From positions 62,001 to 126,000 of the forward strand of contig JAFRJI010000016.1 of assembly GCA_017432345.1 (NCBI GenBank): a stretch of DNA of 64,000 bases, in the 5' to 3' direction. A program made the translations under genes and the position numbers. The stretch comes from Bacillota bacterium. Lineage in GTDB: Bacteria > Bacillota > Clostridia > Peptostreptococcales > Anaerovoracaceae. Shown in pieces: positions 41,584-51,473 of the stretch (positions within the stretch are counted from its first letter, which is position 1; every line of letters begins with the position of its first letter). Under the pieces are notes generated by a model. The model was given only the letters and a program-made list of their open reading frames with translations, searched no databases and was not told where the DNA came from.

Positions 41584-44500
41584 ATGGGAGAACAGAGAAA
41601 ATTCAAGCGAGTGCTGGTCGCCAACCGAGGGGAAATCGCGATCAGAATATTCAGAGCCTGCAAAGAACTGGGAATCAGAAGTGTAGCGATCTACTCAGAG
41701 GAAGATAAAAATACATTGTTCCGGACAAAGGCGGACCAGTCGTATCAGATCGGCAAAGGCAAGTCGCCGGTCGACGCGTATCTGGCCATCGACGAGATCA
41801 TCGAGCTGGCCAAAGCCAAGGGCATCGATGCCATCCATCCGGGATATGGTTTTCTGGCGGAGAATACGGTTTTTGCAAAGGCCTGTGAAGATGCCGGCAT
41901 CGTATTCATCGGACCGGATCATCACATGATGGAAAACCTGGGAGACAAGGTTCAATCCAAGCTCATCGCACAGTCCGTTGGTGTGCAGACGATCCCGGGT
42001 ATCGCCGAGACGATTCCGGACGTTGAAACAGCGCTGGATTTTGCAGAGAAGTGCGGCTATCCGGTGATGCTGAAAGCGGCAGCCGGCGGTGGCGGCAGAG
42101 GCATGCGGATCGTCCACAGCAAAGAGGATCTGCCGGCGCAGTACAACAGCGCCAAGAGCGAAGCGGCGAAAGCCTTCGGAATCGACGATATCTTCATCGA
42201 GAAATATATCGAACGGCCGAAGCACATCGAAGTGCAGGTCCTGGGCGACAACTACGGCAACGTGATCCATCTGGGTGAGCGTGATTGCTCCATCCAGAGA
42301 CGGCACCAGAAGGTCATCGAATTCACGCCGGCCCTGTCCATCACGGACGAACTGCGCCAGAAACTCTATGCGGATGCGATCAAAATCGCCAAAGCCGTCA
42401 ATTACAGAAGCGCCGGCACCGTTGAGTTCCTCATCGACAATGAGGGGAACCACTATTTCATTGAAATGAACCCGCGTATCCAGGTAGAACATACCGTTAC
42501 GGAGATGACGACGGGTATCGATATCGTACAGTCACAGCTGCTGATCGCCGAAGGCTATCCGCTGGATTCCGATGAAGTCGGCATCAAGAGCCAGGATGAT
42601 ATCCAGCCGAGAGGGTACTCGATCCAGTGCAGACTGACGACCGAGGATCCGATGAACGGGTTCGCGCCGGATACGGGCGTGATCACCCGGTACATCAGCC
42701 CGGGCGGATACGGGATCCGTCTGGACGCCGGCAACGCGCAGATGGGCGCTGAGATCTCACCGTATTACGACAGCCTGCTGGTCAAGGTCACAGCCTGGTC
42801 AAGGACCTGGGACGACGCAGCCAACAAGGCGTCCAGAGCTCTCAAAGAACTGAAGATTCAGGGCGTTAAATCGAATCGGACCTTCCTGCTCAACGTACTC
42901 AATCATCCGCAGTTCCGCGCGGGAACCTGTGACACGGGTTTCATTGCGGACAATCCGGAACTGCTCCACTCCAAGCCGAGGACAAATTCCGAATCACAGG
43001 TCCTCCGTTATCTGGGCAATCTGTACGTCAACGTCAACCACGGCGTCAAGCCGCAGTTCGACAAGCCGGTATTCCCGAAGATCAAACCGGATGAGATCGC
43101 CGGTCTTCGCGGGACCAAACAGCTGCTGGATGAACAGGGACCGGAAGGCGTGGTCAACTGGATCCGCGAACAGAAAAAACTGCTCATTACGGATACCACG
43201 ATGCGTGACGCGCAGCAGTCGCTGATGGCGACGCGTGTACGGACCGTCGATATGGAACGGATCGCGCCGGCCGTAGCACTTTACGGACAGGACCTCTTCT
43301 CGCTGGAGATGTGGGGCGGAGCAACCTTCGATACAGCGTACCGTTTCCTGGGCGAGTCGCCTTGGGAGAGACTGGAAACGCTGCGGGAAATAGTTCCGAA
43401 TATCCTGTTCCAGATGCTGATCCGCGGGGCGAACGCAGTCGGATATAAGAACTATCCGGACAATGTGATCCGCCGGTTCGTCAAAGAAAGCGCCAAGTCC
43501 GGCATCGACGTATTCCGTATCTTCGACTCCCTGAACTGGATCGAGGGCATGGAGGTCGCGCTGGATGAAACGTTGAACCAGGGCAAAATCGCGGAAGCGT
43601 GCCTCTGCTATACGGGCGATATACTGGATGAATCCAGAGAGAAATACAACCTGAAATACTATGTGGATATGGCCAAGGAACTGGAGCGGCGTGGAACGCA
43701 CATCCTGGGCATCAAGGACATGTCCGGACTGATCAAGCCGGATGCGGCGAAGAAACTGATCAGCGCGCTGACAGCCGAGAGCGGGATCCCGAGCCATCTG
43801 CATACGCACGACACTTCCGGCAACGGCGTTGCGACACTGATGATGGCAGCCGGCGCCGGAGTGGACATCATCGACTCCGCATTTAACAGCATGTCCGGCC
43901 TGACTTCACAGCCGGCCCTGAACTCCATCGCGGCCGCTCTGGACGGAACGGACCGCGCGACGGGACTGGATATCGACGGAATCCAGGAGATCTCCGATTA
44001 CTGGGCAGCGGTACGGCCGGTATACAAAGGCTTTGAATCCGATATGGTGACCGGATCCGCGGAAATCTACAAGTATGAGATGCCTGGCGGACAGTATTCG
44101 AACCTGAAGTCGCAGGTCGAGTCGTTCGGACTCGGACACAAGTTCCGGGAAGTGAAGGAAATGTACAAGACCGTCAACGAGATGCTCGGCGATATCGTTA
44201 AGGTAACGCCGTCTTCCAAGGCCGTCGGCGACATGGCGATCTTCATGGTCCAGAACGAACTGACGCCGGAGAATATTTACGAGAAGGCCGCCAATATGGA
44301 CTTCCCGGACTCCATCGTTTCCTTCTTTGAAGGCATGATGGGCCAGCCGGTCGGCGGATTCCCAAAGGATCTGCAGCAGCTGGTGCTGCACGGCAAGGAG
44401 CCGATCACCTGCAGACCGGGTGAACTGCTTCCGGATGAAGACTTTGACAGCATCAAAGCCATGCTCCGTGAAAAGCACGGACTGGATGGGACTGAACAGG

Positions 44501-45027
44501 AAGCGCTTTCCTATGCACTGTATCCGAAGGTCTATGAGGACTTTCTGGAATCCCAGAAGAAACAGGGCAAATTCCGTTATATGGGTTCCGATATCTTCTT
44601 CCACGGGCTGTCTGAAGGCGAGACCTGTGAGGTCAAGGTCCGGGAGGGCCGTGAACTGGTGATCCGCCTGTCCAACGTCCGTGAAGCGGATGAGGAAGGA
44701 AACCGGTTGGTCGTCTTCGAAGTCAACGGCAACCGCAGTGCTGTCAAAATCAAGGATGAAAAGGCGAACATCGCGTCAACAGGAAGCCAGATCGTCTATG
44801 CGGACGCGGACGATCCGACTGAGATCGGCGCGAACATCCCAGGCAACATCATCAAGGTGCTGATCAAAGAAGGGGATACCGTTGAAGAAAAGCAGCCGAT
44901 CGCCGTCATCGAAGCGATGAAGATGGAAACGAATATCCTGGCCACCCAGAAAGGCGTCGTGGATAAGATCTACATCACCGAAGGACAGCAGGTCAAGGCC
45001 GGCGAACTGATCGCAAAACTAAAGTAA
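41584..45027 (+). CDS. pyc: pyruvate carboxylase
   Basis: A 1,147-residue single-chain enzyme making oxaloacetate from pyruvate and bicarbonate. Domains: biotin carboxylase (about 1-455; AAAGGGGRGMRIV ATP loop, EMNPRIQVEH), carboxyltransferase (about 530-810; TTMRDAQQSLMATR, HTHDTSGNG), conserved PYC region, and biotin carboxyl carrier (about 1075-1147) with the biotinylation motif EAMKME. Full length for the family. GAAAGGAGA precedes the ATG. It is replenishing for the TCA branch and gluconeogenesis, and complements ppdK at the window's end. Confidence 0.97.
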   Translation: MGEQRKFKRVLVANRGEIAIRIFRACKELGIRSVAIYSEEDKNTLFRTKADQSYQIGKGKSPVDAYLAIDEIIELAKAKGIDAIHPGYGFLAENTVFAKACEDAGIVFIGPDHHMMENLGDKVQSKLIAQSVGVQTIPGIAETIPDVETALDFAEKCGYPVMLKAAAGGGGRGMRIVHSKEDLPAQYNSAKSEAAKAFGIDDIFIEKYIERPKHIEVQVLGDNYGNVIHLGERDCSIQRRHQKVIEFTPALSITDELRQKLYADAIKIAKAVNYRSAGTVEFLIDNEGNHYFIEMNPRIQVEHTVTEMTTGIDIVQSQLLIAEGYPLDSDEVGIKSQDDIQPRGYSIQCRLTTEDPMNGFAPDTGVITRYISPGGYGIRLDAGNAQMGAEISPYYDSLLVKVTAWSRTWDDAANKASRALKELKIQGVKSNRTFLLNVLNHPQFRAGTCDTGFIADNPELLHSKPRTNSESQVLRYLGNLYVNVNHGVKPQFDKPVFPKIKPDEIAGLRGTKQLLDEQGPEGVVNWIREQKKLLITDTTMRDAQQSLMATRVRTVDMERIAPAVALYGQDLFSLEMWGGATFDTAYRFLGESPWERLETLREIVPNILFQMLIRGANAVGYKNYPDNVIRRFVKESAKSGIDVFRIFDSLNWIEGMEVALDETLNQGKIAEACLCYTGDILDESREKYNLKYYVDMAKELERRGTHILGIKDMSGLIKPDAAKKLISALTAESGIPSHLHTHDTSGNGVATLMMAAGAGVDIIDSAFNSMSGLTSQPALNSIAAALDGTDRATGLDIDGIQEISDYWAAVRPVYKGFESDMVTGSAEIYKYEMPGGQYSNLKSQVESFGLGHKFREVKEMYKTVNEMLGDIVKVTPSSKAVGDMAIFMVQNELTPENIYEKAANMDFPDSIVSFFEGMMGQPVGGFPKDLQQLVLHGKEPITCRPGELLPDEDFDSIKAMLREKHGLDGTEQEALSYALYPKVYEDFLESQKKQGKFRYMGSDIFFHGLSEGETCEVKVREGRELVIRLSNVREADEEGNRLVVFEVNGNRSAVKIKDEKANIASTGSQIVYADADDPTEIGANIPGNIIKVLIKEGDTVEEKQPIAVIEAMKMETNILATQKGVVDKIYITEGQQVKAGELIAKLK

Positions 45028-45056
45028 GGAAGTCTTGAGCAAGTGAGGATAGTTTT

Positions 45057-45299
45057 ATGGGTAATGGAGTAATCGGCAAGTTCATTTATTTCTGGGCATT
45101 CATGATTGGCGTCGTTATTTTTGGAAAGTTCTTTGGATTCATGAATGATACACGTACAGCGATCATGATTCTGGTCGGGGCGGCCCTCATCTTTGTCGTC
45201 TGGACTCTCGGCCGTTATAAGGCACAGCAAAAACGGGAAGAGCGGGAGTATGAGGAGAGCATGAAAGCGCCAAACAAAAACAAGAAGAAAAAGCGATAG
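45057..45299 (+). CDS. small membrane protein
   Basis: 80 residues with two hydrophobic segments (about 8-25 and 33-52) and a basic, Lys/Arg/Glu-rich C-terminus ending in KNKKKKR. No family recognised. It follows pyc by 29 bases and ends before a strong terminator, so it is probably the last gene of the pyc transcript. GTGAGG stands before the ATG. Confidence 0.6.
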   Translation: MGNGVIGKFIYFWAFMIGVVIFGKFFGFMNDTRTAIMILVGAALIFVVWTLGRYKAQQKREEREYEESMKAPNKNKKKKR

Positions 45300-45326
45300 A
45301 CGACAGCTTCATTTCTGCAATAAAAT

Positions 45327-45363
45327 ACGGCACAGCTTGTTCGATACAGCTGTGCCGTTTTTA
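45327..45363. terminator. bidirectional terminator between convergent genes
   Basis: ACGGCACAGC (45327-45336) pairs perfectly with GCTGTGCCGT (45349-45358) and T residues follow. It serves the pyc transcript on the plus strand and the transpeptidase gene on the minus strand. Confidence 0.85.
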
Positions 45364-45384
45364 ATACTGTTTATCTGTGTACCA

Positions 45385-46785
45385 TCAATAGTGGACGATG
45401 ACCGGGGTCCCAACGGAAAGCATATTGTACAGCTCCGGCGTTCTCGATGGCGGCATGTTCACACAGCCGTGGCTGCCGGCGTAGCGGTAGATGTCGCCGC
45501 CGAAACTGCTCCGCCAGGAAGCGTCGTGCAGGCCGTAACCGGAGCCGTAGAAGGCCATCCAGTATTTGACGAAGCTAGCGTAATACGTCTTCTTCTTTTT
45601 ACTGCCGCCCTTGAGGGTGACGTTCCTCGCTTTATTCAGAATCTGGAAGACGCCGGTCGGAGTGGAATGACCGGCCGCCACGCATCCCGTGACGACATCC
45701 GTCTCGAACCGGTTCTTGCCGTTTTCGAAATAGACGAGGTGCTGGTTGGTGATATCGACATCGACATAAGTGTCACCGGCCAGTTTGGAATACTCCCCAT
45801 TGCCCCGGACGGCAAATACCGGCTCGCGGGATACATTTTTATGGGAGTTGATGTCCTTGACCAGCTGGGCGGTTTCCGCATCCTGGTCGATAGACCAGCC
45901 GTAGGTGCCGCCGTTGACTGTGAAGGTCTTGCCGGTAAAGGAGGTGAACTTTACGTTCTCGCCGACCGTATTATATTTTTCAGCCAGCTTTTTCACGTAT
46001 TTTGCCACCTTGTCCGGATCGGCCTTGCCGGATTCGACAGACTTGAGCATCTTTAAGAGGTCCTTTGACTTGATGGTAAAGGACTCTTTGCCCAGGTCAT
46101 ATTTGATTTTCTGAGTCAGGTATTCCCTGCAGCAGCGCTGGTAATTCAGCAGTTCCGGATCATCGCTCTTGACCTTCGGGATATCGATGTAATTATTCTC
46201 GTCGTAACGGAACAGGAACTCGCCGAGCTCGATGCCCTTGAGGATCCCTTCATAATACGCGTTGACGTCTGGTTTCGTACCATAAACTTCCGGAATGATC
46301 GGGTAGTTCGGATCGGACATATCCACATACGCGTCCTGCGTCTCGATAGCGTTGCCATGCGAAAGGAACGGTGTATGGGTCACCGTCTTTTTGAAGTGCT
46401 TATCGGTCTTCTTGATATTCATGGAGATCTGCGCTGTGAAAGGAATGTGCAGATAGTGATTCAGCGCAGCCCGGACGATATTGTCTTTTTTGACGTTCGC
46501 CAGCTGATCAGCAATGTCATACTTGCAGCCGAAATCCGTATACTCAGCAAGCGGCTCATCCAGATTGCCGATCACGACCATTTTCTGGCCGTTCCAATAA
46601 TTACCGAGTTCCTTGGCGGCTTTCGTGTACGTCAAACCGGAGCAATCCAGCCCGTTCACAGTTATGCCCTCCGGGAATGAATCGCTCGTATAGTCGTCCG
46701 AATGTGTATATGATACTGCAACCGCACCCGCGGCAATAGCCGCCGCGACGAGGACAGCAATGATCATGCCGATCAGTTTTCTCAT
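45385..46785 (-). CDS. L,D-transpeptidase (YkuD) with peptidoglycan-binding-like domain
   Basis: A 466-residue envelope enzyme. An N-terminal membrane anchor (about 5-27) is followed by two beta-rich domains of the PG-binding_4 type (about 35-330) and the YkuD catalytic domain (about 335-466). The active site is complete: YGLHDASWRSSFGG and AGSHGCVNMP, with catalytic His and Cys. It would form 3-3 crosslinks or attach proteins in peptidoglycan. GGGAGAAG supports the start at 46785. It is transcribed alone, divergent from dnaE. Confidence 0.92.
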   Translation of the reverse strand: MRKLIGMIIAVLVAAAIAAGAVAVSYTHSDDYTSDSFPEGITVNGLDCSGLTYTKAAKELGNYWNGQKMVVIGNLDEPLAEYTDFGCKYDIADQLANVKKDNIVRAALNHYLHIPFTAQISMNIKKTDKHFKKTVTHTPFLSHGNAIETQDAYVDMSDPNYPIIPEVYGTKPDVNAYYEGILKGIELGEFLFRYDENNYIDIPKVKSDDPELLNYQRCCREYLTQKIKYDLGKESFTIKSKDLLKMLKSVESGKADPDKVAKYVKKLAEKYNTVGENVKFTSFTGKTFTVNGGTYGWSIDQDAETAQLVKDINSHKNVSREPVFAVRGNGEYSKLAGDTYVDVDITNQHLVYFENGKNRFETDVVTGCVAAGHSTPTGVFQILNKARNVTLKGGSKKKKTYYASFVKYWMAFYGSGYGLHDASWRSSFGGDIYRYAGSHGCVNMPPSRTPELYNMLSVGTPVIVHY

Positions 46786-46874
46786 TGACTTCTCCCAATA
46801 AATTTATCCACGACTTATAGTATATTTTATTTGGCGCCGGTTTTAAAGTGCAGAATAAAAATATTAACAATCTG

Positions 46875-46883
46875 TGATATAAT
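46875..46883 (+). promoter_or_regulatory. extended -10 promoter of dnaE
   Basis: TGA-TATAAT in the AT-rich gap between two divergent genes; no matching -35. Predicted start about 46890, 19 bases before the ATG. Confidence 0.55.
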
Positions 46884-46908
46884 AAAAACCTACGAAGAGG
46901 AGTGAACT

Positions 46909-49900
46909 ATGGCATTTACACATCTGCATGTTCATACGGAATACAGCCTGCTGGACGGCGCATCCAGGATCGGCGACATCGTCGCCAGAGCCAAGGAACT
47001 GGGAATGGATTCCCTGGCGATCACGGATCACGGCGTCATGTTTGGCGTGATCGATTTTTACAGGGAATGCCTCAAGCAGGGCATCAAACCGATCATCGGC
47101 TGCGAAGTCTACACAGCAGCGCGGACCCGCTTCGATAAAGACGTCGACAAAGACAAATACATGGGCCATCTGGTGCTTTTGGCCGAGAACAATCAGGGCT
47201 ATCAGAACCTGATGAAGATCGTCTCCGAAGGCTACCGCAACGGCTTCTACTATAAACCGCGGATCGACAAGGACGTCCTCCGCCAGTACAGCGAAGGCAT
47301 CATCGCGCTTTCCGCGTGTCTCGCGGGCGACGTGCAGCGCAGACTTCTGAACGGGGACTACGCCGGCGCGAAGAAAGAAGCGCTCGACTTCCGGGAGATC
47401 TTCGGCGAGAACAACTTCTTCCTGGAACTGCAGGATCAGGGTCTGGAAGAGGAAGCCAGGATCCTGCCGGATATGAAACGCCTCCACGAAGAGACGGGGA
47501 TCCCGTTCGTCGCCACCAACGACGTGCACTACGTCCGTCAGGAAGATGCCGAGGCGCAGGACGTGCTCATGTGCATCCAGACAGCCACCACCATCGACGA
47601 AGACAACCGGATGCGTTTCGCCAACGACCAGTTCTACCTCAAGTCCGAGGAGGAGATGCGCAAAATCTTCAGCAATACGCCGGATGCCTGCGATAACACC
47701 GCGAAAATCGCCGAACGGTGCGACGTTACCTTCACCTTCGGTGAGCTGCACTTGCCGGAATTCCACGCGCCGGACGGCAAGACCAACGAGGCCTACCTGC
47801 GGGAACTTTGCGAAGAGGGACTGAAGGACCGTTACGCGGACGTTACCGGCGAGCTGATGCAAAGGCTCGATTATGAGCTCACGACCATCGAGAACATGGG
47901 GTATGTGGAATACTTCCTCATCGTTTGGGATTTCATCAATTTCGCCAAGAGCCAGGGCATCATGGTCGGACCGGGCAGGGGATCCGCAGCTGGATCCATC
48001 GTGGCGTATGTTCTGAAGATCACGGACATCGACCCGATCCGGCACGGCCTGATTTTCGAGCGCTTCCTCAATCCGGAGCGTGTCAGCATGCCGGATATCG
48101 ACATCGATTTCTGCTACGAGCGTCGCGGCGAAGTCATCGATTACGTGACCCAAAAATATGGCAAAGACAACGTATCGCAGATCATCACCTTCGGCACAAT
48201 GAAAGCCAAGCAGGCGGTCCGGGATGTCGGACGCGTGCTCAACGTCAGCTACCAGGAAACGGACGCCATCGCCAAGGCGATCCCGAACGCGCTCAAGATG
48301 ACCATTGACATAGCGCTGGAGACCAGCCCGGAACTGCGGGAGATGTACGAATCCAGCGAGCAGACCAAGCGCGTGATCGATATGGCAAAGGCCATCGAGG
48401 GAATGCCGCGTCATGCGTCGACGCATGCGGCCGGCGTCGTGATCTCACGGCTCCCGCTGGACGAATACGTGCCGCTGTATTTGGCGGACAAAGGCCTGTC
48501 CACCCAGTTCAACATGACGACCATCGAGGAACTGGGGCTTTTGAAGATGGACTTCCTGGGGCTGCGAAACCTGACCATCATCCGGGACGCCCTGGAGATG
48601 ATCGAAGAAAACCACGGCGAAAAGCTCGACCTGTCGCGGATCGAATACAACGATCCGGCGGTCTTCGAGACCATCGCCAAAGGAAATACACAGGGTATAT
48701 TCCAGCTTGAAAGCGCGGGGATGACATCCTTCATGAAGAATCTGAAGCCGGACTGCTTCGAGGATATCGTCGCGGGAATCGCCCTTTACCGGCCGGGCCC
48801 GATGGCATCGATCCCGACTTATATCGACAACAAGAAGAATCCGGACCACGTTCGGTACGTCCATGAGAGCCTGAAGCCGATACTTTCAGTGACCTACGGG
48901 TGCATGGTCTACCAGGAGCAGGTCATGCAGATCGTGCGCGACCTCGGTGGCTATTCCTATGGCCGATCCGATCTCGTGCGGCGTGCCATGAGCAAGAAGA
49001 AGATGGACGTCATGCTGGAAGAGAAGGTCCACTTCATCAAAGGCTGCGCGGAAAACGGCGTGCCGAGAGGGGCGGCGGAGGAGATTTTCAACCAGATGAT
49101 CAGCTTCGCGGAATACGCCTTCAACAAATCGCATGCCGCGGCGTATGCGGTGCTGGCGTATGAAACGGCCTTCCTGAAGACCCACTATCCGGTCGAGTTC
49201 ATGGCCGCGCTGATGAGCAGCGTCATGAGCGATGCAAAGGCCATGGCCCATTACATCCGCAACTGCAGCGAGATGGGCATCGAGGTGCTGCCGCCGGACG
49301 TCAACGAAAGCAGCAAGAAGTTCACGGTAACGTACGACGCGGACGATACGGCCCACGAACACGGAAGGATCCGGTTCGGATTGCTGGGCATCAAAAACCT
49401 GGGAGAGGCGGCCATCGAGTCCATCCTGGAGGCCAGACGGCAGAAGGGCCGGCCGCAGGATATCTTCCGGTTCATCGATAACCTCGATATACACAAAGTC
49501 AATAAGAAAGCGGTGGAGAGCCTGATCAAGGCCGGCGCTATGGACAGCCTGAACAAGAACCGGGCAGCCCATATGGGGATCTACGAATCCCTGATGGATT
49601 CCGCCCAGTCCGCGGCGCGGCACAACATCGATGGGCAGCTTTCACTGTTCCAGATCAACGCCGAATCCATGGGCTCCGGAACGGCCAGACGCCTTCCGGA
49701 CGTGAAGAATTTCGACCTGGATATCCTGACGGCACAGGAAAAAGAGATGCTGGGCGTGTATCTGACGAACCACCCACTTGACGAATACGCGGAAATCATT
49801 CAGAATAATGTATCTGTGACGAGTCAGGATCTGGCGCAGGCCGCGGACAGCGAAGAAGGTGAAATGGTCGAAAGCAGCATCACCGACGGACAGAGCTGCG

Positions 49901-50499
49901 TCATGGCCGGGATCATTACCGGCAAGAAGACGCTTATCACCAAGAACGGCAAGATGATGGCCTTCGTCGAAATGGAAGACATGTTCGGCCCGGTAGAAGT
50001 GGTCGTATTCCCGAACGTTTACGAACGGAGCGGATCACTGATCGAAGAGGATTCGATCATTTCAGTCAAGGGCAACATCAACTTCAAGGAAGGCGAGACG
50101 CCGAAGATCCTCGCCAACGAGATCGTGGATCTCAAAGTTCTGAAGAACGCGCCGCAGCAGCCGGCCCGCGAGACGGTGCCGTTCCGCGAAGCGCCACCGA
50201 TAGATGCAGCACCGCCGGTCATGGAAACACCGCCGGCAGAGGAAATCCGCCAGCCGGACGGACTGCTCAAGATTCGCCTGCCGGAGGGCGACGGTATCCA
50301 TAACATCCAGACGCAGAACGATGCGGTTCTTGCCAGGATCTCGGAGGTCATGAAACGCTATCCGGGCAACTGGCAGGCTATCATATACTACCCGCAGGGC
50401 GGCTCCAGAAGGACGGCGCCGCAGCTTTGGGCGGATCCGTGCGAAGCGTTCGAAAAAGAAATCATAACCATAGTAGGAAAGGATAATTATAAAAGATGA
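46909..50499 (+). CDS. dnaE: DNA polymerase III alpha subunit (DnaE type)
   Basis: A 1,196-residue replicative polymerase. PHP domain (about 1-285) starting FTHLHVHTEYSLLDG; polymerase core with GPGRGSAAGSIVAY and MPDIDIDFCYER (catalytic Asp residues, about 400); fingers; HhH; and an OB domain (about 1000-1075; VMAGIITGKKTLITKNGKMM). A Pro/Glu-rich spacer (about 1085-1115) precedes a short C-terminal beta region. No DnaQ-type exonuclease insert, so it is DnaE and not PolC. GAGGAG before the ATG. Its stop overlaps pfkA (ATGA), a common clostridial pairing. Confidence 0.96.
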   Translation: MAFTHLHVHTEYSLLDGASRIGDIVARAKELGMDSLAITDHGVMFGVIDFYRECLKQGIKPIIGCEVYTAARTRFDKDVDKDKYMGHLVLLAENNQGYQNLMKIVSEGYRNGFYYKPRIDKDVLRQYSEGIIALSACLAGDVQRRLLNGDYAGAKKEALDFREIFGENNFFLELQDQGLEEEARILPDMKRLHEETGIPFVATNDVHYVRQEDAEAQDVLMCIQTATTIDEDNRMRFANDQFYLKSEEEMRKIFSNTPDACDNTAKIAERCDVTFTFGELHLPEFHAPDGKTNEAYLRELCEEGLKDRYADVTGELMQRLDYELTTIENMGYVEYFLIVWDFINFAKSQGIMVGPGRGSAAGSIVAYVLKITDIDPIRHGLIFERFLNPERVSMPDIDIDFCYERRGEVIDYVTQKYGKDNVSQIITFGTMKAKQAVRDVGRVLNVSYQETDAIAKAIPNALKMTIDIALETSPELREMYESSEQTKRVIDMAKAIEGMPRHASTHAAGVVISRLPLDEYVPLYLADKGLSTQFNMTTIEELGLLKMDFLGLRNLTIIRDALEMIEENHGEKLDLSRIEYNDPAVFETIAKGNTQGIFQLESAGMTSFMKNLKPDCFEDIVAGIALYRPGPMASIPTYIDNKKNPDHVRYVHESLKPILSVTYGCMVYQEQVMQIVRDLGGYSYGRSDLVRRAMSKKKMDVMLEEKVHFIKGCAENGVPRGAAEEIFNQMISFAEYAFNKSHAAAYAVLAYETAFLKTHYPVEFMAALMSSVMSDAKAMAHYIRNCSEMGIEVLPPDVNESSKKFTVTYDADDTAHEHGRIRFGLLGIKNLGEAAIESILEARRQKGRPQDIFRFIDNLDIHKVNKKAVESLIKAGAMDSLNKNRAAHMGIYESLMDSAQSAARHNIDGQLSLFQINAESMGSGTARRLPDVKNFDLDILTAQEKEMLGVYLTNHPLDEYAEIIQNNVSVTSQDLAQAADSEEGEMVESSITDGQSCVMAGIITGKKTLITKNGKMMAFVEMEDMFGPVEVVVFPNVYERSGSLIEEDSIISVKGNINFKEGETPKILANEIVDLKVLKNAPQQPARETVPFREAPPIDAAPPVMETPPAEEIRQPDGLLKIRLPEGDGIHNIQTQNDAVLARISEVMKRYPGNWQAIIYYPQGGSRRTAPQLWADPCEAFEKEIITIVGKDNYKR

Positions 50500-51455
50500 A
50501 AAAGATTGGAGTATTGACCAGCGGCGGAGATGCACCGGGCATGAATGCGGCGATCCGCGCAGTCGTCAGAAGGGGAATCAATCTCGATATGGAGGTATAC
50601 GGAATCCAGAGGGGATATGAAGGCCTTCTGGACGGAGAAATTGAACGGATGTATTCCTACTCTGTAGGCGATATCCTGCAAAGAGGCGGAACGATTCTCA
50701 AAACGGCAAGATGCAAACGCTTTTTTGAGGACAAGTGGGTGGATCACGCGGCGAAAATGCTGCAGACATTCGGAATCGAAGGAGTGGTCGTGATCGGCGG
50801 CGAAGGTTCCTTCAAAGGCGGATACGAATTGTCCAAGCGCGGTGTGGCCATCATGGGCGTTCCGGGAACCATCGATAACGATCTGGGATACACGGACTAT
50901 TCCATTGGTTTCGATACGGCCGTCAACACAGTTCTGGGGCTGATCACCAATATCCGGGATACGTCTTCCTCACACGAGAGAACGACCATCATCGAAGTCA
51001 TGGGCAGACACTGCGGCGATCTGGCGTTGTTCGCGGGGCTTTCCGGCGGCGCCGACGTCATCATGATCCCGGAAGTGGAAACCGACATCAACGAAGTATG
51101 CCGTAAGGTTTTGCGCGGACAGCGTTCCGGCAAAGGGCACAGTCTGATCCTCAAGGCAGAGGGTGTTGAAATGGATGCAGCGGAACTGGCCAGCGTTCTG
51201 GAAGAGATGACGGCGCGGGAAGCCAAGATCGTCGTTCCGGGATATATCCAGCGCGGCGGCAGCCCGACCGAAATGGACCGGCGTCTTGCCAGCCTAACCG
51301 GTGCGAAAGCCGTAGAGCTGCTCTATGACGATATGCCGAGCCGTGCGGTCGGAATACAGGATGGACAGATCATCTCCGTAGATCTCGGTGAAGCGATCAA
51401 GATGAAGCGGGACTTCAATAAGGAGATCTTCGATCTGGCGGAAATCCTGGCATAG
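50496..51455 (+). CDS. pfkA: 6-phosphofructokinase with Glu at position 103
   Basis: A 319-residue glycolytic enzyme phosphorylating fructose 6-phosphate. LTSGGDAPGMNAAIRAV at the N-terminus, TARC (Arg72), PGTIDND (catalytic Asp127) and EVMGRHCGDLA are standard. Gly104 and Gly124 mark the ATP-using type rather than the PPi type. The Mg2+-binding Asp103 of the usual GGDGS is Glu here (GGEGS). Length is normal. The start overlaps the dnaE stop. Confidence 0.93.
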   Translation: MKKIGVLTSGGDAPGMNAAIRAVVRRGINLDMEVYGIQRGYEGLLDGEIERMYSYSVGDILQRGGTILKTARCKRFFEDKWVDHAAKMLQTFGIEGVVVIGGEGSFKGGYELSKRGVAIMGVPGTIDNDLGYTDYSIGFDTAVNTVLGLITNIRDTSSSHERTTIIEVMGRHCGDLALFAGLSGGADVIMIPEVETDINEVCRKVLRGQRSGKGHSLILKAEGVEMDAAELASVLEEMTAREAKIVVPGYIQRGGSPTEMDRRLASLTGAKAVELLYDDMPSRAVGIQDGQIISVDLGEAIKMKRDFNKEIFDLAEILA

Positions 51456-51473
51456 ACGAAGAACTTTGGGAGA

